Made by a program: the position numbers and the translations under genes
Source: Cruorifilaria tuberocauda
Lineage: Eukaryota; Nematoda; Chromadorea; Rhabditida; Onchocercidae
DNA length: 64,000 nt
Direction: 5' to 3'
Assembly (NCBI GenBank): GCA_013365365.1
Contig: JABVXU010000071.1
Span: 119,898 to 183,897, forward strand
In this document: positions 1-13,700 of the stretch, piece by piece
Layout of the letters: every line of letters begins with the position of its first letter
Position numbering within the stretch: position 1 is the first letter of the stretch
The notes under the pieces: generated by a model
What the model saw: the letters and a program-made list of their open reading frames with translations, nothing else
What the model was told of the DNA's origin: nothing
Databases searched by the model: none

Positions 1-3000
1 GAATGAAATTACAGTATCACTACAGTCTATTTCATGAAGTTACTGTAATAACACTACAGTATATTAAATTTTAATTATATCATGAAAATGCAATACCAAC
101 CACGGCGTTCCATAAATTCGAATACCGAATAGTTCTATTGAACTATCTTCTAAATAAATTATATTTTCCAATTTTGTTTTAGCACTTTTCATTTCATAAG
201 ATGAAAACTCATTGCTAAGTGTTTGCTTCACAGCTAATTTCTTCTCACCATATTTACTTCCTAAAACAGGAATAAATTTTAAATTACAAAAGCATATTTT
301 TAGCTATTTAACTTTCTAATAATAAAATCATAAAATTGAAGTGTGAACATTTAGTTATATTAAAGAAGTTAGCAAATAATAAGTTAAATAAGTGGAGTTT
401 AATTAAATATGATCAAATTTTAAAAATTCATTAAATTATCATATCTGCATCTTCTTAAATAAAAAAGATTTTTAGCTTTTACATTATGCTTTATTGCAAT
501 ATTCTAAAATTTATAACAAACAATTCTCATGCCAAAAAAATATTAATTGATTTTAAATAGATAATTTAATAAAGTAATTAATTAATTAATAATTGACAAA
601 TTCAATGCAGTGAGAGTTTTGATAAATATCTCTAGAGGATATTTCAAGCTTACCATTAGCTTTCATGAAACGATCATCGAATGTATATTCATGATTACCA
701 GCGATTACCACTTTTACAGTATGACGAAGTTGTTCTGTAGTGAATAATAAAAATGTATTAAAAGCGTTTTAAAAGAAAACATCGTTAGTCACATGAGAAA
801 AGTACTTTAATCACTATAAATTTAATTTCTAAAAATTATTCTTTTCATTTTAAATTTAAATTTATAAATTAATCGTTTGCTAATAAGAAATGAATGAGTA
901 AACTAGCATAATTGCATTTCCTGAATTATTAAATAAAAATAAATTAAGCTCAAGAAAATATTTCAAGTTTATCATATTTAAATATATAAAAGATTTTTAT
1001 CTGAAACTAGTCCCATGTATAACCGTGATTATTTAATTAGTTATACTTAAATACTTAATGAAATTATTGTGGATGAAAAAGAAAAGAGGATGAAAATTAT
1101 GAAAGTAAAGTGAAAAATAAATCAAAATATTTACTGATTTTTGATACATTTTGCTGCTTTACAAACTTTATCAACATCAGAAATCATTAATTAAAATTTT
1201 TGAATTTTCAAATTCCGATAGACGAGATGAAGAAGAATTTTGAAAATTTCATTTTTGTTGCCTAAGATGGACAATGATTACAGTTAATTATAGTAATAAT
1301 ACACAGACTAAATGTAATTTGAAAATTTTCAAAATTTCTGCAACAACCTAAAAATTCACACTTCATTTAAATCTAAATCAGCATTAATATATGCTTGCTG
1401 AATTGTAGACTTACTGTATTCGAAAGAAATAGTGAAGAAGTGAAATTTTTGAGAAATTTAATTCTTTTAACTTACTCAAATATTCGCTAAAAAGTTTAAC
1501 TTCATCCGGTCGACCGTACGATGTGAAATCACCTGCAACGATAAGAATATCACCGGGTGGAACACATTGCGGATCAGGAAATGATTGATGAAGACAAGCC
1601 ATACAAACAAATCGAACGGCATCTTGTCGTATCGGTGTATCCAATTTCATCTGAAAATTTATTTTTTAATTCATTAAATTTAGTAATTTAAGCTTCTTAA
1701 TGATTGCTTATCTTGTGATATTATTAACGTTTAAACTTATCATTTATCTTATCATTTAAACATTAAGTAAAAGTATTATAAAATATTGATTCTATCATCG
1801 TATTTATCAGCTTCTTCTTAACATTGAATTTTGTTTAAAAATTAAAAATTTCGAAAGCAACATCTTTCAAAATTTTTAAAAATTTTGCAATTTATCAAGG
1901 AAAATAAACATTTGTCTATCACTTACCTGTCTTACTGTTTTCACCGGACGCTTATTTTTAATCATCTCCCAAGCTATTAGCGGATCATCAGTGTATTTAT
2001 GTGGAGTAATCTGTCAAAAAAAATTATAGTTTAAGTATAAGTAAATATTTTCATAATTCAATTACTATTAATTACCATTAATTGTTTAAAAAAAATTATT
2101 TACTGTATGCATAGTTTATTGACCGAATAGTTTTCTAAACTATAATTATTGAATTTATAATTTAATTATCCATTAATTATTATTAATTGTTCTGATCATC
2201 AAAGAAATTTTCCCTGTTTACTAAACAATTTTCGAAATTTCAACTTCATGGCTATTAATTAATTAAAAAAGTGTTGTTAAATTTAAAATTACAGTATCCG
2301 AAAAATACTCATTTATTGCTGAACAAAATTATTTAAAGAATATTGGATAAATTTGAAACTGCAATCTTGAAAATATTTTCGTACGCATCATATTTTAATA
2401 TAAATAATTGTAAATTGAAATTTGACAAAAATAAATAAATAAATAATCAATAATTATACAATGAAATTGAATAAAAATAAATAATAACAAAACTTATTAG
2501 TGATTTTGATTATTTGAAAATCTTAGGAGCTTAAGTTTATTATTAATTATTTCAAAAAAACAAAAAAAAATATTATTAAACCTTTTTCACTTTATGAATT
2601 TTTTTATACGAAAAGAAGAGAATTGCAATTTCTCAAAATTTTTAATTTGTTTACTTCAGTTGTAAAAGCTGAACGTCGTTTATTCTTTGATGAACGTCGT
2701 TGTTGTTGTTTACGAGATTGAATATTGAACGGATCGGAACAAGATGACGAAGTTCGTTCATCATCCAATTTTACTTTTTCCAATTCATCTCGCAGTTGAG
2801 GAATAAGTGGAGAGCATTCTAAAACGATATACGTTTATTTTTTTAAAAGCAAATTTGAACAACTCTAAAATATTATAAACAAATATGCAAAATGAACATT
2901 AGAAATATAAATAAATAAATATAAACTACAATTTAATAAATATAAGTATAAATAAAACTTATCAATGATTTAGATTATCCGAAAATATTAGGAACTAAAT

Positions 3001-3322
3001 TCTATTTCTAGTTAATTTATTACTGATCACTTCAAAAAGATATATATTCTTAATTTTTTCACTTCATGAATTCATGGATTGATAAAATCTAAATACTAAA
3101 AATTTGAAGCAATTATTTTTTTAGTTAATTTATAAATCATACTTATTCATTAATAATATACTTCGTACCAAAAGAAAAAAATTAACAAATGTTTAAACCA
3201 AGTTCAACTCGTCCACTACAGCCTGGTTCTGCAGTTTCACACGTACGTTGCAGAGATTCTCGTGAATTTTTCGCAGTTATCAGTGGTGATGATATACGAC
3301 GTTCTTTGGGTTTTGTTAAAGC
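1..3322 (-). CDS. MPPED1/2-family metallophosphoesterase, partial (both ends open)
   Basis: Six exons, read right to left: 3199-3322, 2655-2818, 1927-2010, 1476-1650, 654-734 and about 97-270. Each junction keeps phase. The first two encode a basic, Ser/Arg-rich N-terminal extension; the third a conserved lead-in (TPHKYTDDP). Exon 1476-1650 starts the phosphoesterase fold and carries GDFT; exon 654-734 carries GNHE; the last carries IYGTPW, after which the gene leaves the window. In this family (human MPPED1/MPPED2, binuclear-metal phosphodiesterases) motif I is D-x-H. Here it reads RFVCMACLHQ, so the metal-binding Asp is Cys, with the His kept. GDFT and GNHE are intact. The later His motifs lie outside the window. 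The first coding exon is not found; one weak candidate in the right phase is 5994-6113. Family assignment is secure, activity is doubtful. Confidence 0.85.
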
Positions 3323-6300
3323 CTAAAGTTTGATAAAATATAATTTAACAACAAAATTCAATCAGTTCTGTAATATCAAGTCTTTTATTTTTTTTACAGT
3401 AAATTATTAATTTCAAAAATTATCATTGCAAAAGAAATTTTTTTTAGCAAGAAAAATTATATCCGCTCTTTTCTCTTCCAATCTTTATTAGCTTAATTGT
3501 AATTAATTGTAATCTTTTAATTAACCTTTATATAATTATAATCTTTTCTTTTCTTTTAAAGTTTCAAAAGGTTGAAAATAAATTATCTTAACTAGTCATG
3601 CTGTATATCCATTAATTTGAATTTTTAACATTTTAACAAAAATGCTTCAAGTTCAATCAATCAACAACTGCTAGTAAAAATTTAAAATATTTTAGAAATA
3701 TTGTTTTGGTAGGAAAATATTAAAGTATAGGGAATTCATGGAAATTGAATAAAAGTATTGAAATTAAAAATATGCAAATATTTTGTGATATTTATTTTGA
3801 GAATTGAAAAATTACCAACGATTTTCACTAATTGGTTTTTTTTTTATCAAATTTGTAATTAAAAAAATTTCGGAGAAGTTTTATTTATCAATGAACTCAT
3901 CGTTGAACTTTGTTATCAATCTTGCAATATCATTATCAAAATATATTTTACAAATAATTTCAAGATTGGAATGTGGTAGAAGTGGAATTGTCTAGCAATT
4001 GTTTCATTATTAAAATAAATGGGATAAATGACATTCGAAATTGTAACATAACGTTAGTTACTTAGCATTTTAATTACTTAAATTGTATTATGAAAGCAAA
4101 AGTTGAGTTAATAGTTTGATAAAAATATTGTTTAACTTGGAAATTTTTTAATTTATACTAAACATCTCTGAAAATGAAATATTTTTTCGATTTGAATTTT
4201 AAATTTTCAAGTATAAGAAGTTATTTTACTTTCACTTAATTTAATTTATCTTTTTGTGAAGAAAAAAGAAGAACAAACCAGGAACATAATCAATGATGAA
4301 GTACTGTTGATTTATTTGCGTCAAATATTTTTTGTTGCTTGTTATCAGTAGTTATTCTATAATTTTATCTAAATTTAGTATAATTTTAAAGATTTTGAAT
4401 TTGTAAAAAATTAACTACCGTATACAGTATTACTGTTATATCGTATCAATTCTATAAAAAAAGGAACAAAGTGAAAATATATAGAGCAATACATTGCTAA
4501 TTCAATTAAAATATTTTGAAATATTTTACAGAGTTTGAATGAAATCAAAAATTTCGCATTATTTATTTTTTCCTTTTTTTTGAAAAGACGATTAAAAGTT
4601 GTAAGAAAGAATTTCTCTAGAAACATATATAAGTAAATTCAAATCCATAACAGATCTATGAATTCAAATTGTTCAGTTAGAAGCTTCATTAATTAATTGC
4701 AAGTGAAAGAGGGAAGAGAAAAGAATAAGCTGATTTTTGAAAATAAATCAAAGCTTAAGTTTCATACAAAAAGTGAAAGTTCTAACAATCAAAATAAATG
4801 TTTTTACAATATGGAAAAGTTTCAGGAGACATGAAATTTCATATACTGAAATTTAGGTTAAGTTGATATTTTCACAATAAATAGTTTAATTCAGTAGTTA
4901 TTCGGATGATCGAAAATTTTTCATCATAATAAATTAGGTTAAAAATGAATTTTATCTTCATCCATAATATACGATATCTGAGATCATCAGATATCATTAG
5001 ACTATCATCAGGTAACTGGATGGATGTCTATTGCTTTGAATAGGAATACCGATATAGAATCTTTCAAAAATATTCAAAAGAGAACCATTGAATACTACGA
5101 TCAAATTCAATCAAATTAAATCCAAATATTAAATCAATCGCTAATTTTATTAGAAAATTAGCATACAACATATGAATGACAAATTTATCGGCTTAAAATG
5201 ACTTAAATAATATAAAATAATCGATTGTACTGCTGCTTTCCATGATTTAATTTTGTTCTAATCGAAAGTCGATATCTTAAATAATAAAACGATTCAGCGT
5301 TAATTAACTTTACCATTTCAATATATTTCAAAAAAAATTTTTATTTTATTATTTACTTCATTTCCACCCATTTAGTAATAAAGTAAAAAAAAATAAAAAT
5401 TTAGCATTAAAATGAGTGAGGAAAGAGGAGGAAGGAGGTAACTCTAACGTTACTTTCAGATGAATTTCACTTTTCACAAATCTATCTATATTAATCAAAG
5501 CTCTCTCTCTCTTTCTCTCCTTCATTCCTACTTCCTGTTATATTAGTTTAAGAAAAAAAAATCTTTTTTGAAACCAAGTTAGAGCATTTTTCAGACAGTA
5601 TAGAATATTGCGCTAAAGAAAATTTTCGAAAAATCATTCAAATTGATTACCTATCATACAAAACGAGTGAGAAAAAAAATATGGATGAAAAGAAAATAAG
5701 TGTCTACTAACATTCTCGACTTTCATTTGTAAATGCTTAACTCTTATCTAACTGATTTCTTTAAACTAATAGATCATAGTTCAATTTGTTGATTGCAATT
5801 TAATGAGTAATGAAAGATTCGTCCCTCAAAATATTTTATTGGTATTAATATAAACAATCAAGACTTGATTAAATTTTCAAGTAGATTTGAAAGTACCATA
5901 ACTTATAAATACCTGTTTCTAATCTTGGCAATTAAATAATAACAAATAGGTTTGAAAGTGGTATAATTTAATAACCGTTTTAAAATTCCTACAATTTGAA
6001 ATGTTCCATAGTACATTGATATTATACTAATATATTGGATTATTTTAGAATTACTAGTAGAACAAACAAATAATCTGCCATTACTCGGTAATTCGGTCTG
6101 TGGCTTTTCAAACATTCTAATTTGAAAAAGTTAAAATGTAAATGATATTTAATTAGAACAAAGAAATTTTATCGCCAAAAAAATCAGTTTATCGCAATTT
6201 AACTCAAGCTCTTCCTTAATAGCCAAAATAGAAACCATGCCACAATTTTCTAATTAGAAATAAATTATCTTATTTCCGAAACATAAGAAGCTAGTCTTCA

Positions 6301-6518
6301 TACTTCCAAAAATTCCCGAAGGCGTTTTTTTTTGTTTTGTCAGTTAGAAGCATTTTCTCTAAAAAATGTTCTGAATAAAGGTCAAATGAACATAGCAGGT
6401 AGAAACCCTGTACTCTGATTTGTCCAATTTCTTCATTACGCATAGTCCTTGTCAACCCATAAAATGTTTAATGGTAATAATAATAATAATAATGATAATA
6501 ATAATAATAATAATGCTA

Positions 6519-6579
<61 letters not shown>

Positions 6580-7786
6580 TGGATAATAATAATAATGACA
6601 ATAATAGAAAGCGAAAAGCCAACCAAAAACAACCATAAACCAAAAGAAGTAATCCTCAAACATTGATATAAATGTCGGAAATTTGTTAGAAAGAAGAATA
6701 AACAATAAATCCCCGAAAATGAGCGCTCCTATAATTTAAGAACAAGAAAAAAAAGGATTAGGAACAATACAGAGAGCATTACAACGCAAGCAATTACTGT
6801 AAGGCACTATTTCACATTGACCCCCAGAGAAATCGAGAAGTCCTACAAATGTGTGCATCAATTTTAACATACTATTTCTGTCTGCACTTTAAAAAAGAAA
6901 AATAAAACTTCAAAATCAACAAAGCTTATCTATACTGCTAGATTTAGGATTGTCTTACATTCCATACCATGCAAGAAAACGCAACCTTACACATGCGAAG
7001 ATAAAACTCAGATAATTATGAAATGATACTGATAAAATGAAAACAACATAACAAATTTCATCTGTCGAACTCCGAAGTTTCCAAATATGAGCGATCAAAA
7101 TTTTTGCGGTAGCATGAAAAAATTGAAATCGGTCTATAAATGCTGTAATTTCTATGATAGCTTATTTATGAGCAGTAGAAAACATGTTTCCACATTTAAA
7201 ATAATATAAATTTAGCTAACGCTTCTGGAGAAAAAGACTGACAAAAAGCTTGAAGTAATTAGCCGTCTTATCACGTAGCTACCTAATGAATGCAACTTCA
7301 GAACTAAATAAATTGCCTAAAAAAGAAACAGACAATTTGAAAATTACTGTGACATTAATTATAAACTGAGCATATCCGCACAATAAAAATTGATCAATTG
7401 CAAAGGCACAGCAAGGAGAGGAAAATGATTATTAGGGCGTTTCACTTTTTTCTTCAAACAATTTAAGACTAGTAGAGAAGAAGAAAAAAGAAAGGCAATA
7501 TTAGGATTTACAACCATAGATCGAAGTTTGAAAGATAGACGTATCTGCTTTCTAACTGAAAAATGTTAGACCTTCAAGTTATTTGAATAATATTACGACT
7601 TTGAAAAATCTTATCGAATAATGAAGCCATGAAAAGGAGATTTGAACTGCGTAAAACAAATAAGAATAAGAAATAATATTATTGTTATTTTACTGCCAAT
7701 GTAATGTCATTGCCATATTTATGGAATTGCAGCACTCTATTAATGTTGTTATTATTGAGATTCATCGTTTAATATCCATTTTAAAA
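3323..7786. other. Intergenic / MPPED 5' region
   Basis: About 4.5 kb between the first recognised MPPED exon and the 3' end of vigilin. It is AT-rich and holds short A/T runs, a CT-rich patch near 5500-5525 and the AAT microsatellite listed separately. A possible 5' exon of the MPPED gene at 5994-6113 (minus) has an ATG just behind an AG acceptor and a phase-0 donor, but its peptide shows no recognisable similarity. I see no other gene here. Confidence 0.5.
6473..6600. repeat. AAT trinucleotide microsatellite
   Basis: Nearly pure TAA/AAT repeat of about 40 units, interrupted by GAT and GCT triplets. It yields spurious poly-Ile, poly-Leu and poly-Asn reading frames on both strands, which are not genes. 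Confidence 0.95.
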
Positions 7787-10700
7787 TCAAAAGCGACGCA
7801 CACCGCTCCAAGCACCGGCAGCTGCAGCTGTTGCCTGCGCAGCACCCATCGTTGGAAATTGTTCTTCGGATTGCATATCTAGCTGCCACGGTGCTCCTTT
7901 AATTTCCACTTCAACACGAGGTGGTTGTGGTGGCTGCTCTGTGACACGTGGAGATATAAACTGACGACGTTCCTTAAATGGACATCTTAAAAACTAGCTC
8001 TATCTTATCCTCAAAAGATTCAGCCTAATAATTCAATTACTTATACGTATTCTAATAATCTGGATTCAGCAAGTTTCAGCGCATAAAATGATATTATTAT
8101 AAAACGATATTATTAAATATTTGGAAATTAAAGAAATGAAGAGAATTACGCACTAGCAGAAATATCGCTTTTAACTGAGACTCCTCAATTGAGCAATTCA
8201 ACGTTATGAGGAAGAAAATGGATTTCAGTTCCATTAAATACATACTTCTCTACGAAATAAGGTATCCGGATGATTAAAGCAAACTTAAATTCAAAAAAAC
8301 GAATAAAAGTTCCGTAACCGACTGATCGATCATTGTCACTATTTAAAAAGAATCTCACAATTAAACACCTGCAAAAATTCTTCCTCTTCTCGACGCAATT
8401 GCTCAATGCAATCATATACTGCATCTTCATCTTTGCCTGCAATTACAACCAAATTCGGGTCTGGATCGATGCTCCTTGGCAGACGAATTTCTACTTTGAA
8501 CTCATCCATTACCTGAACCATCGCTAATTATAGCAAATTTAAACGAGAAAATTTTCATTTGAGCTAAACTATTTGATTGTTTGCAACAAGTCATCTTGTT
8601 TTAAAAATTTTGCATTTCTTAAAAGCTTGCAAAACTGCTCGATGTTGGTATGATAATCCAAGGGCCGAAAGTCATAGTATAGATAGAAAATACTTCTACA
8701 GATAGCTTTTGATACGGAAATGCTGTATTCGAAATCTTGGAAGATCAAAAGTCTTACTAGAAAATTCTTATGAGCATATCAATTTTTCAGTTCATGTGAA
8801 ACTTGCCTTTTTCAGATTACGACCTTTTTGCCCTATTAGACGTGGATGAAAAGTTGCATCCAGGAAAATTTCTTGGGTAAAAAGAGACTGCGCTTCACCA
8901 ATTATCGCTTCCATTTCTTCCTTACACGCATTGCAGTTTGCCTCATAGCCTAAACATGATAATGTTTGAAATCCGCCAGCTGCTAAGGTGTCCTTACCCT
9001 AAACTTTGAATTTTAGAAAAATTTCCAGATTTACAAAAATTAGATGAATTCTTCCCTTGTTAAGCTCTTCTCTACATTACCATTTCTTAAAGATGTAAGA
9101 AAATCTGCCAGGAGTAAATTATCAATCTATAAAATACCAATAAGGGTAATAGTGTCCGGTGGATCGCTGCTGCATCGAGGGAAAGCAATTTGAACATCAT
9201 GCTTGGCACGCAATTCGTTTACAACTTTACCACGTGGACCAATTAATCGAACATGATACTCTGATGGAACGTCAAAGGTAAGCTTGAAGGAGCGCAGACG
9301 CTAAAATTTAAAGAAGTGGAGAATCAATAAGATATAAAATATTGTTCGAAAAAAAAAGACGAAAAACTCAAAAGTATAAGTAGCTACTAATGCCAGTTAA
9401 AAAATTTTTGAGTTAAACAAAATTATTTTCCATGTTTTCAAATCTGAGAGAAACTGCTTTCACGAATTTCAGTCTTATGTGCTAAAAGAATAAACAATTG
9501 AGATTTCATTCGTTGATAGCAAGGCTTCTCTCGTATTTTCTTGCAATGGTTAGTAAGAAAAAGTATTAAACAATAAAAACTGAATACTCGAATTTCTGCT
9601 GCTTCTTCAAATTCACCAACGCGCTTTAAAATGTCAGCCACGGCGGATTCAACATTCTCGGCTGTTCCAGTTATCACGATTTTATCTAAGTGTGTATCTT
9701 CCGGTGGTATCGAAATATTGACATCATGCGCTTGCATTAAAGAACGTATTGTTTCACCGTTTCTACCGATCAGAAAACGATGATGTTCAAATGCAACATT
9801 CACCTAAATCTTTCTTTTAATACGCCTTATCGATGAGGCTACAGGAAAAGAACTCTGTATACAAACAGCAACTTCGAAAATTATTGGAATTTGAAATATG
9901 GTTCATCTTTCATTCTTCCCATTTTACTGATTATTCATTATGATGAAAGCAAGATTAATACCTGTCCTAACATCAGTGGAAACTTTCAAAAAGGAGTAGA
10001 TAATGCAGTCCATAAACTAACTGTTTTGGTAACGGGCACCAAAGCTTTAAGTGCTTCAGCCGTTTCTTTACAACGTTCATCCCTTCCACTAATAATGATC
10101 GTATCAAGCACTGATGGCCCATCATCCGTATTTCTTTCATTTTCATTTTGAGCACTTCCTGGAAAAATTACTAAGAAGATAAAAAAGACTGGAAAGGAAT
10201 GAAATGTAAGCGAGAAAAAAGATGTTAACTCACAAATGGAATCTTATAAATTAAGCATAAAAAATTATTCCAAGCTCTTCCCAAAGATACTTCATTTGGT
10301 TCCTCTAGAACTGAATAAGCAACCCAACATTAAAGTTATGATAACGCCTTCCATTGTAAAGTTCCATAAAAAAGTTATTCCTTTCTCGCAGAGAGATATG
10401 AAATAAAAACCCCGTGAATTCATAATGTAAGATTTGAGAATCTTATATAATCATAGATTAAAGTTTAACGAAAACGTCCGCAAAGTACCTCGCAGTTTTC
10501 GATCCGGAAATTTAATCTGAACATTATATTTTGATTGCAGCTCCTGAATTTTTTGTCCACGATTTGAGAGCAACGCACGATGATATTCACCTGGGATCTC
10601 AACTTTCAAAGTTATCTGTGATTCCTGTAATAGAAAACTTTAAGACCATATTGAACTTAAATGCTTATGCACCCGCTGGTGAGATAAAATAGAAGCAAAC

Positions 10701-13700
10701 TCAAAATAGGAATAAAGTCAAAGGTTTCAAACTGACCAAGTCTTCTACAATTTCTTCAATTCGAGCCTTCGCACACTCAACACATTGCTTGCTTCCTTTT
10801 AATGTTACCCTGTTATCATTTGTACCAGCACGAGGAAATGAAATTATCACTCCACCATTCTGCTCCTGGATTTCACGCAGCACAGCAGCTCCACGTATAA
10901 CGAAATGCCGATGATGCCTGGGGTCAACTTCCATTTTAGCTTCAATATTCTCATTCTGAAAAAATTCAGCAAGATTTTCCTAGCAAAAATCTGAAATAAA
11001 ATGGGCTTTTCATCCAAAGAATAATTTCTAAAATGTAAAGTTAATATAATGCTAAACATTTCCTGAACAAGATTGAGCGATTTCAGCATCCACCATCAAA
11101 CCATTTGTAGCAGTATAATTTGTTACGTTGCTAAATAAATCATATTCAACCATCAGATGTGTTATCCTCTCGTACTACAACGCTTAACTGTCCATGCGGA
11201 TGAGAAATTTACTTAACAATGCCAAGACATCATCAATAAAATGATTTTTACCAGTTCCGCTATCATAGCCTCAAGTTGCTTTTTAACTTCCGTTACATCT
11301 TCTCTCTTGCCAATAAGATGAATGATATCTTTGTCGATGTCAGTGTCGCGTGGAAATAATATGCGGACATCAGAATACATTTCGCGAATCTAAACATAAT
11401 ATCATTACAGTATGAGAAACTTATAACGATTTTCATTTCATTAAAATTATCTTACATAATTATAGCTTTTCTTGGCAACTTATGAAGAAAATTGTGGGAA
11501 ATTTTACCATATAATAATGTGTTACCGAATAAACTTAAGTACAACGTCGAAATGTTAAAATATAAGGCAAATTTGTCCATTGTATAAAGCACTAGTCATA
11601 AATTTAGAAAATCTAAGTAGAAATTGGAAGCTGTTTTTCTAAATTTATTGAAAATTTTTAAATATCTTATAAATCATATTTAAAATGAAACCTTTTTGAT
11701 CCGCGAACCTCCTCGTCCAATAATAAATCTGTGGAACTCCGGTTTTGCTGAAACAGAATCTTCAAAGCTTGAAAGTTCCCGATCCTTTGCTAAAGCCATC
11801 AACATTTTTTGGGCTCGTGCAACGTCATCCTTAGGACCACGGATGCTGACCTGTATTAAAAAATATCAGAGTTCGTGATAATAAAAACGAAAAAAGTGAG
11901 CAAACATGTAATGAGGTATTCAACATATTGCTAAGATAACATTTCTACAATTCATATGAAACAAAATTCAATCTATTGCATGCGAAAAGCTCTGGAATGA
12001 TTTGTTTCCTATAAAAATATCTAGCTTCCAAAACATTAACTTATACGCCTTTTTTCTTTTTATTTCATTGTTATTAAAATTCGTAAAAAATTAAAGATGT
12101 AAAAAATTGTAAAGAGCAAAACAGAAGTAATAGAAGAAAAATAGAAGAAAACCTTATCCGAAATAGTCTTTTCAGGTGGAAATTTGATATGTACACCACC
12201 ACATTCATCTTGTATGTTAAGTATAAGCCGACGACCTCCGCCGAGAAGACGAGAATGAATTTTTTGAGGGATATTCACTTCCATTGTTATGATATTAGCC
12301 TTAAATAATGTTGATGAGAAGGACTTTATTAAAATTTATCGTAATACTTTTATTATATAGCAACCCTGCATTAAAAAAATACATAATTGACAGATTCTTA
12401 TTTTTTGAGTCCGTTTTGAGCATCGAATGAGTAACCGAAAGTAAGCTTGATCCTACCACCGAAAAGGTTATTAAAGTCTCAGCGGTATACATTTTAAGTT
12501 GAAAGTATAAGATACAATTCCATCCTAGTTTTTCCAATCTTACCAATTCATTTTGGATTTTGGTTAACTGTTCAACAGCTTTCTCCACATTTACTTTCCT
12601 TCCTATAATTGTAATTTTATCCTCGCCGCTTTCGCCACCAGGGAGATCGATTCGAGTTTGAGTTTCTTCGCGTATCTTCCTGATGTTAGCACCACCCTTA
12701 CCAATGATATGCTTATGAAATTCCTTGAAAATTGGCACTGTCATTTGGAAATTACTTTCCAGCTGAAATATAAAAAACTTCATTTCTTCACTCCGAGGAA
12801 TCATGACTGCGGAATCCAATCAAAATCACATTTTATAATAATTGGAGAAACTGAAAGCTATTCAAAAATCCGACTTAGATCCACGTAAACAGTACTTACC
12901 AGTTCCTTGTTCATTGCAGTCAACTGTTTGTAAGCTTTATCAACCTCAACTCTATCGCCTCTAAGACTAACAATATCCGATTTTTTCCCAGGATCTGGAA
13001 ACGAGAAAATAACCGATGGAAACTGTTCACGAAGTTTCTGCACAGTTTCACCTTTGGCACCAATTAATTGTTTATGAAAGCGTTGCTCGATGAGTATGTC
13101 GCGAGTCTTTTCGTTCTCCTAAAAAAAACAAAAATAAACTGTTATAGAGATGTTACAAGCTGTTTGAGTTTGAGTTTTGTGTAATGTTACCAGTCGTATA
13201 TAACTATATATGTATGTATATATATACATATACATATATGTATATATGTATATAACTATATAGACTAAAAATTATGAATGACTATGGAATTCCAAACCTT
13301 GCTAAAGTTCTATAAGTTTCTTCCTCTTTCTCCTTTATTGACGCTCTCTGTTGATAATAATAACACCCACTCTCCATTATAGATATCACTAGACAGGATC
13401 AAAGGCTACGCCACATTAGAACAAATCACAAAACAAATCATTTGTCAGCCAGAAATTGACATTTCTGCATATGAAATGGAATTATCAAACGTACAATTCT
13501 CTTCACGATTTCGGTTATCTCTTCGATGGCCTTTTTCACGCCTTCCTTATTACCTTCGACTTTGATTTCATCCGAATTTGTTTGTTCATTGGGAATACTT
13601 ATCTGAACTCCAGTATCATCCTTGATTTTGGAAACTGAAGTGAAGTTTAATAAGCAATTTGAAGTAATCAAAGAGCATTATCTAAGCTCTTTTCAATTTC

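Noticed and set aside
3182..3324. Plus-strand frame opposite the MPPED exon (MFKPSSTRPLQP)
   Set aside because: It is the antisense shadow of exon 3199-3322, whose minus-strand reading joins in phase to the next MPPED exon.
5903..6115. Minus-strand frame starting MFEKPQTELP, considered as the first MPPED exon
   Set aside because: It has an acceptor-like AG before the ATG and a phase-0 donor, but no recognisable similarity. Kept only as a candidate.
6420..6705. Overlapping frames of poly-Ile, poly-Leu and poly-Asn on both strands
   Set aside because: Pure translation of the AAT microsatellite; no flanking coding character.
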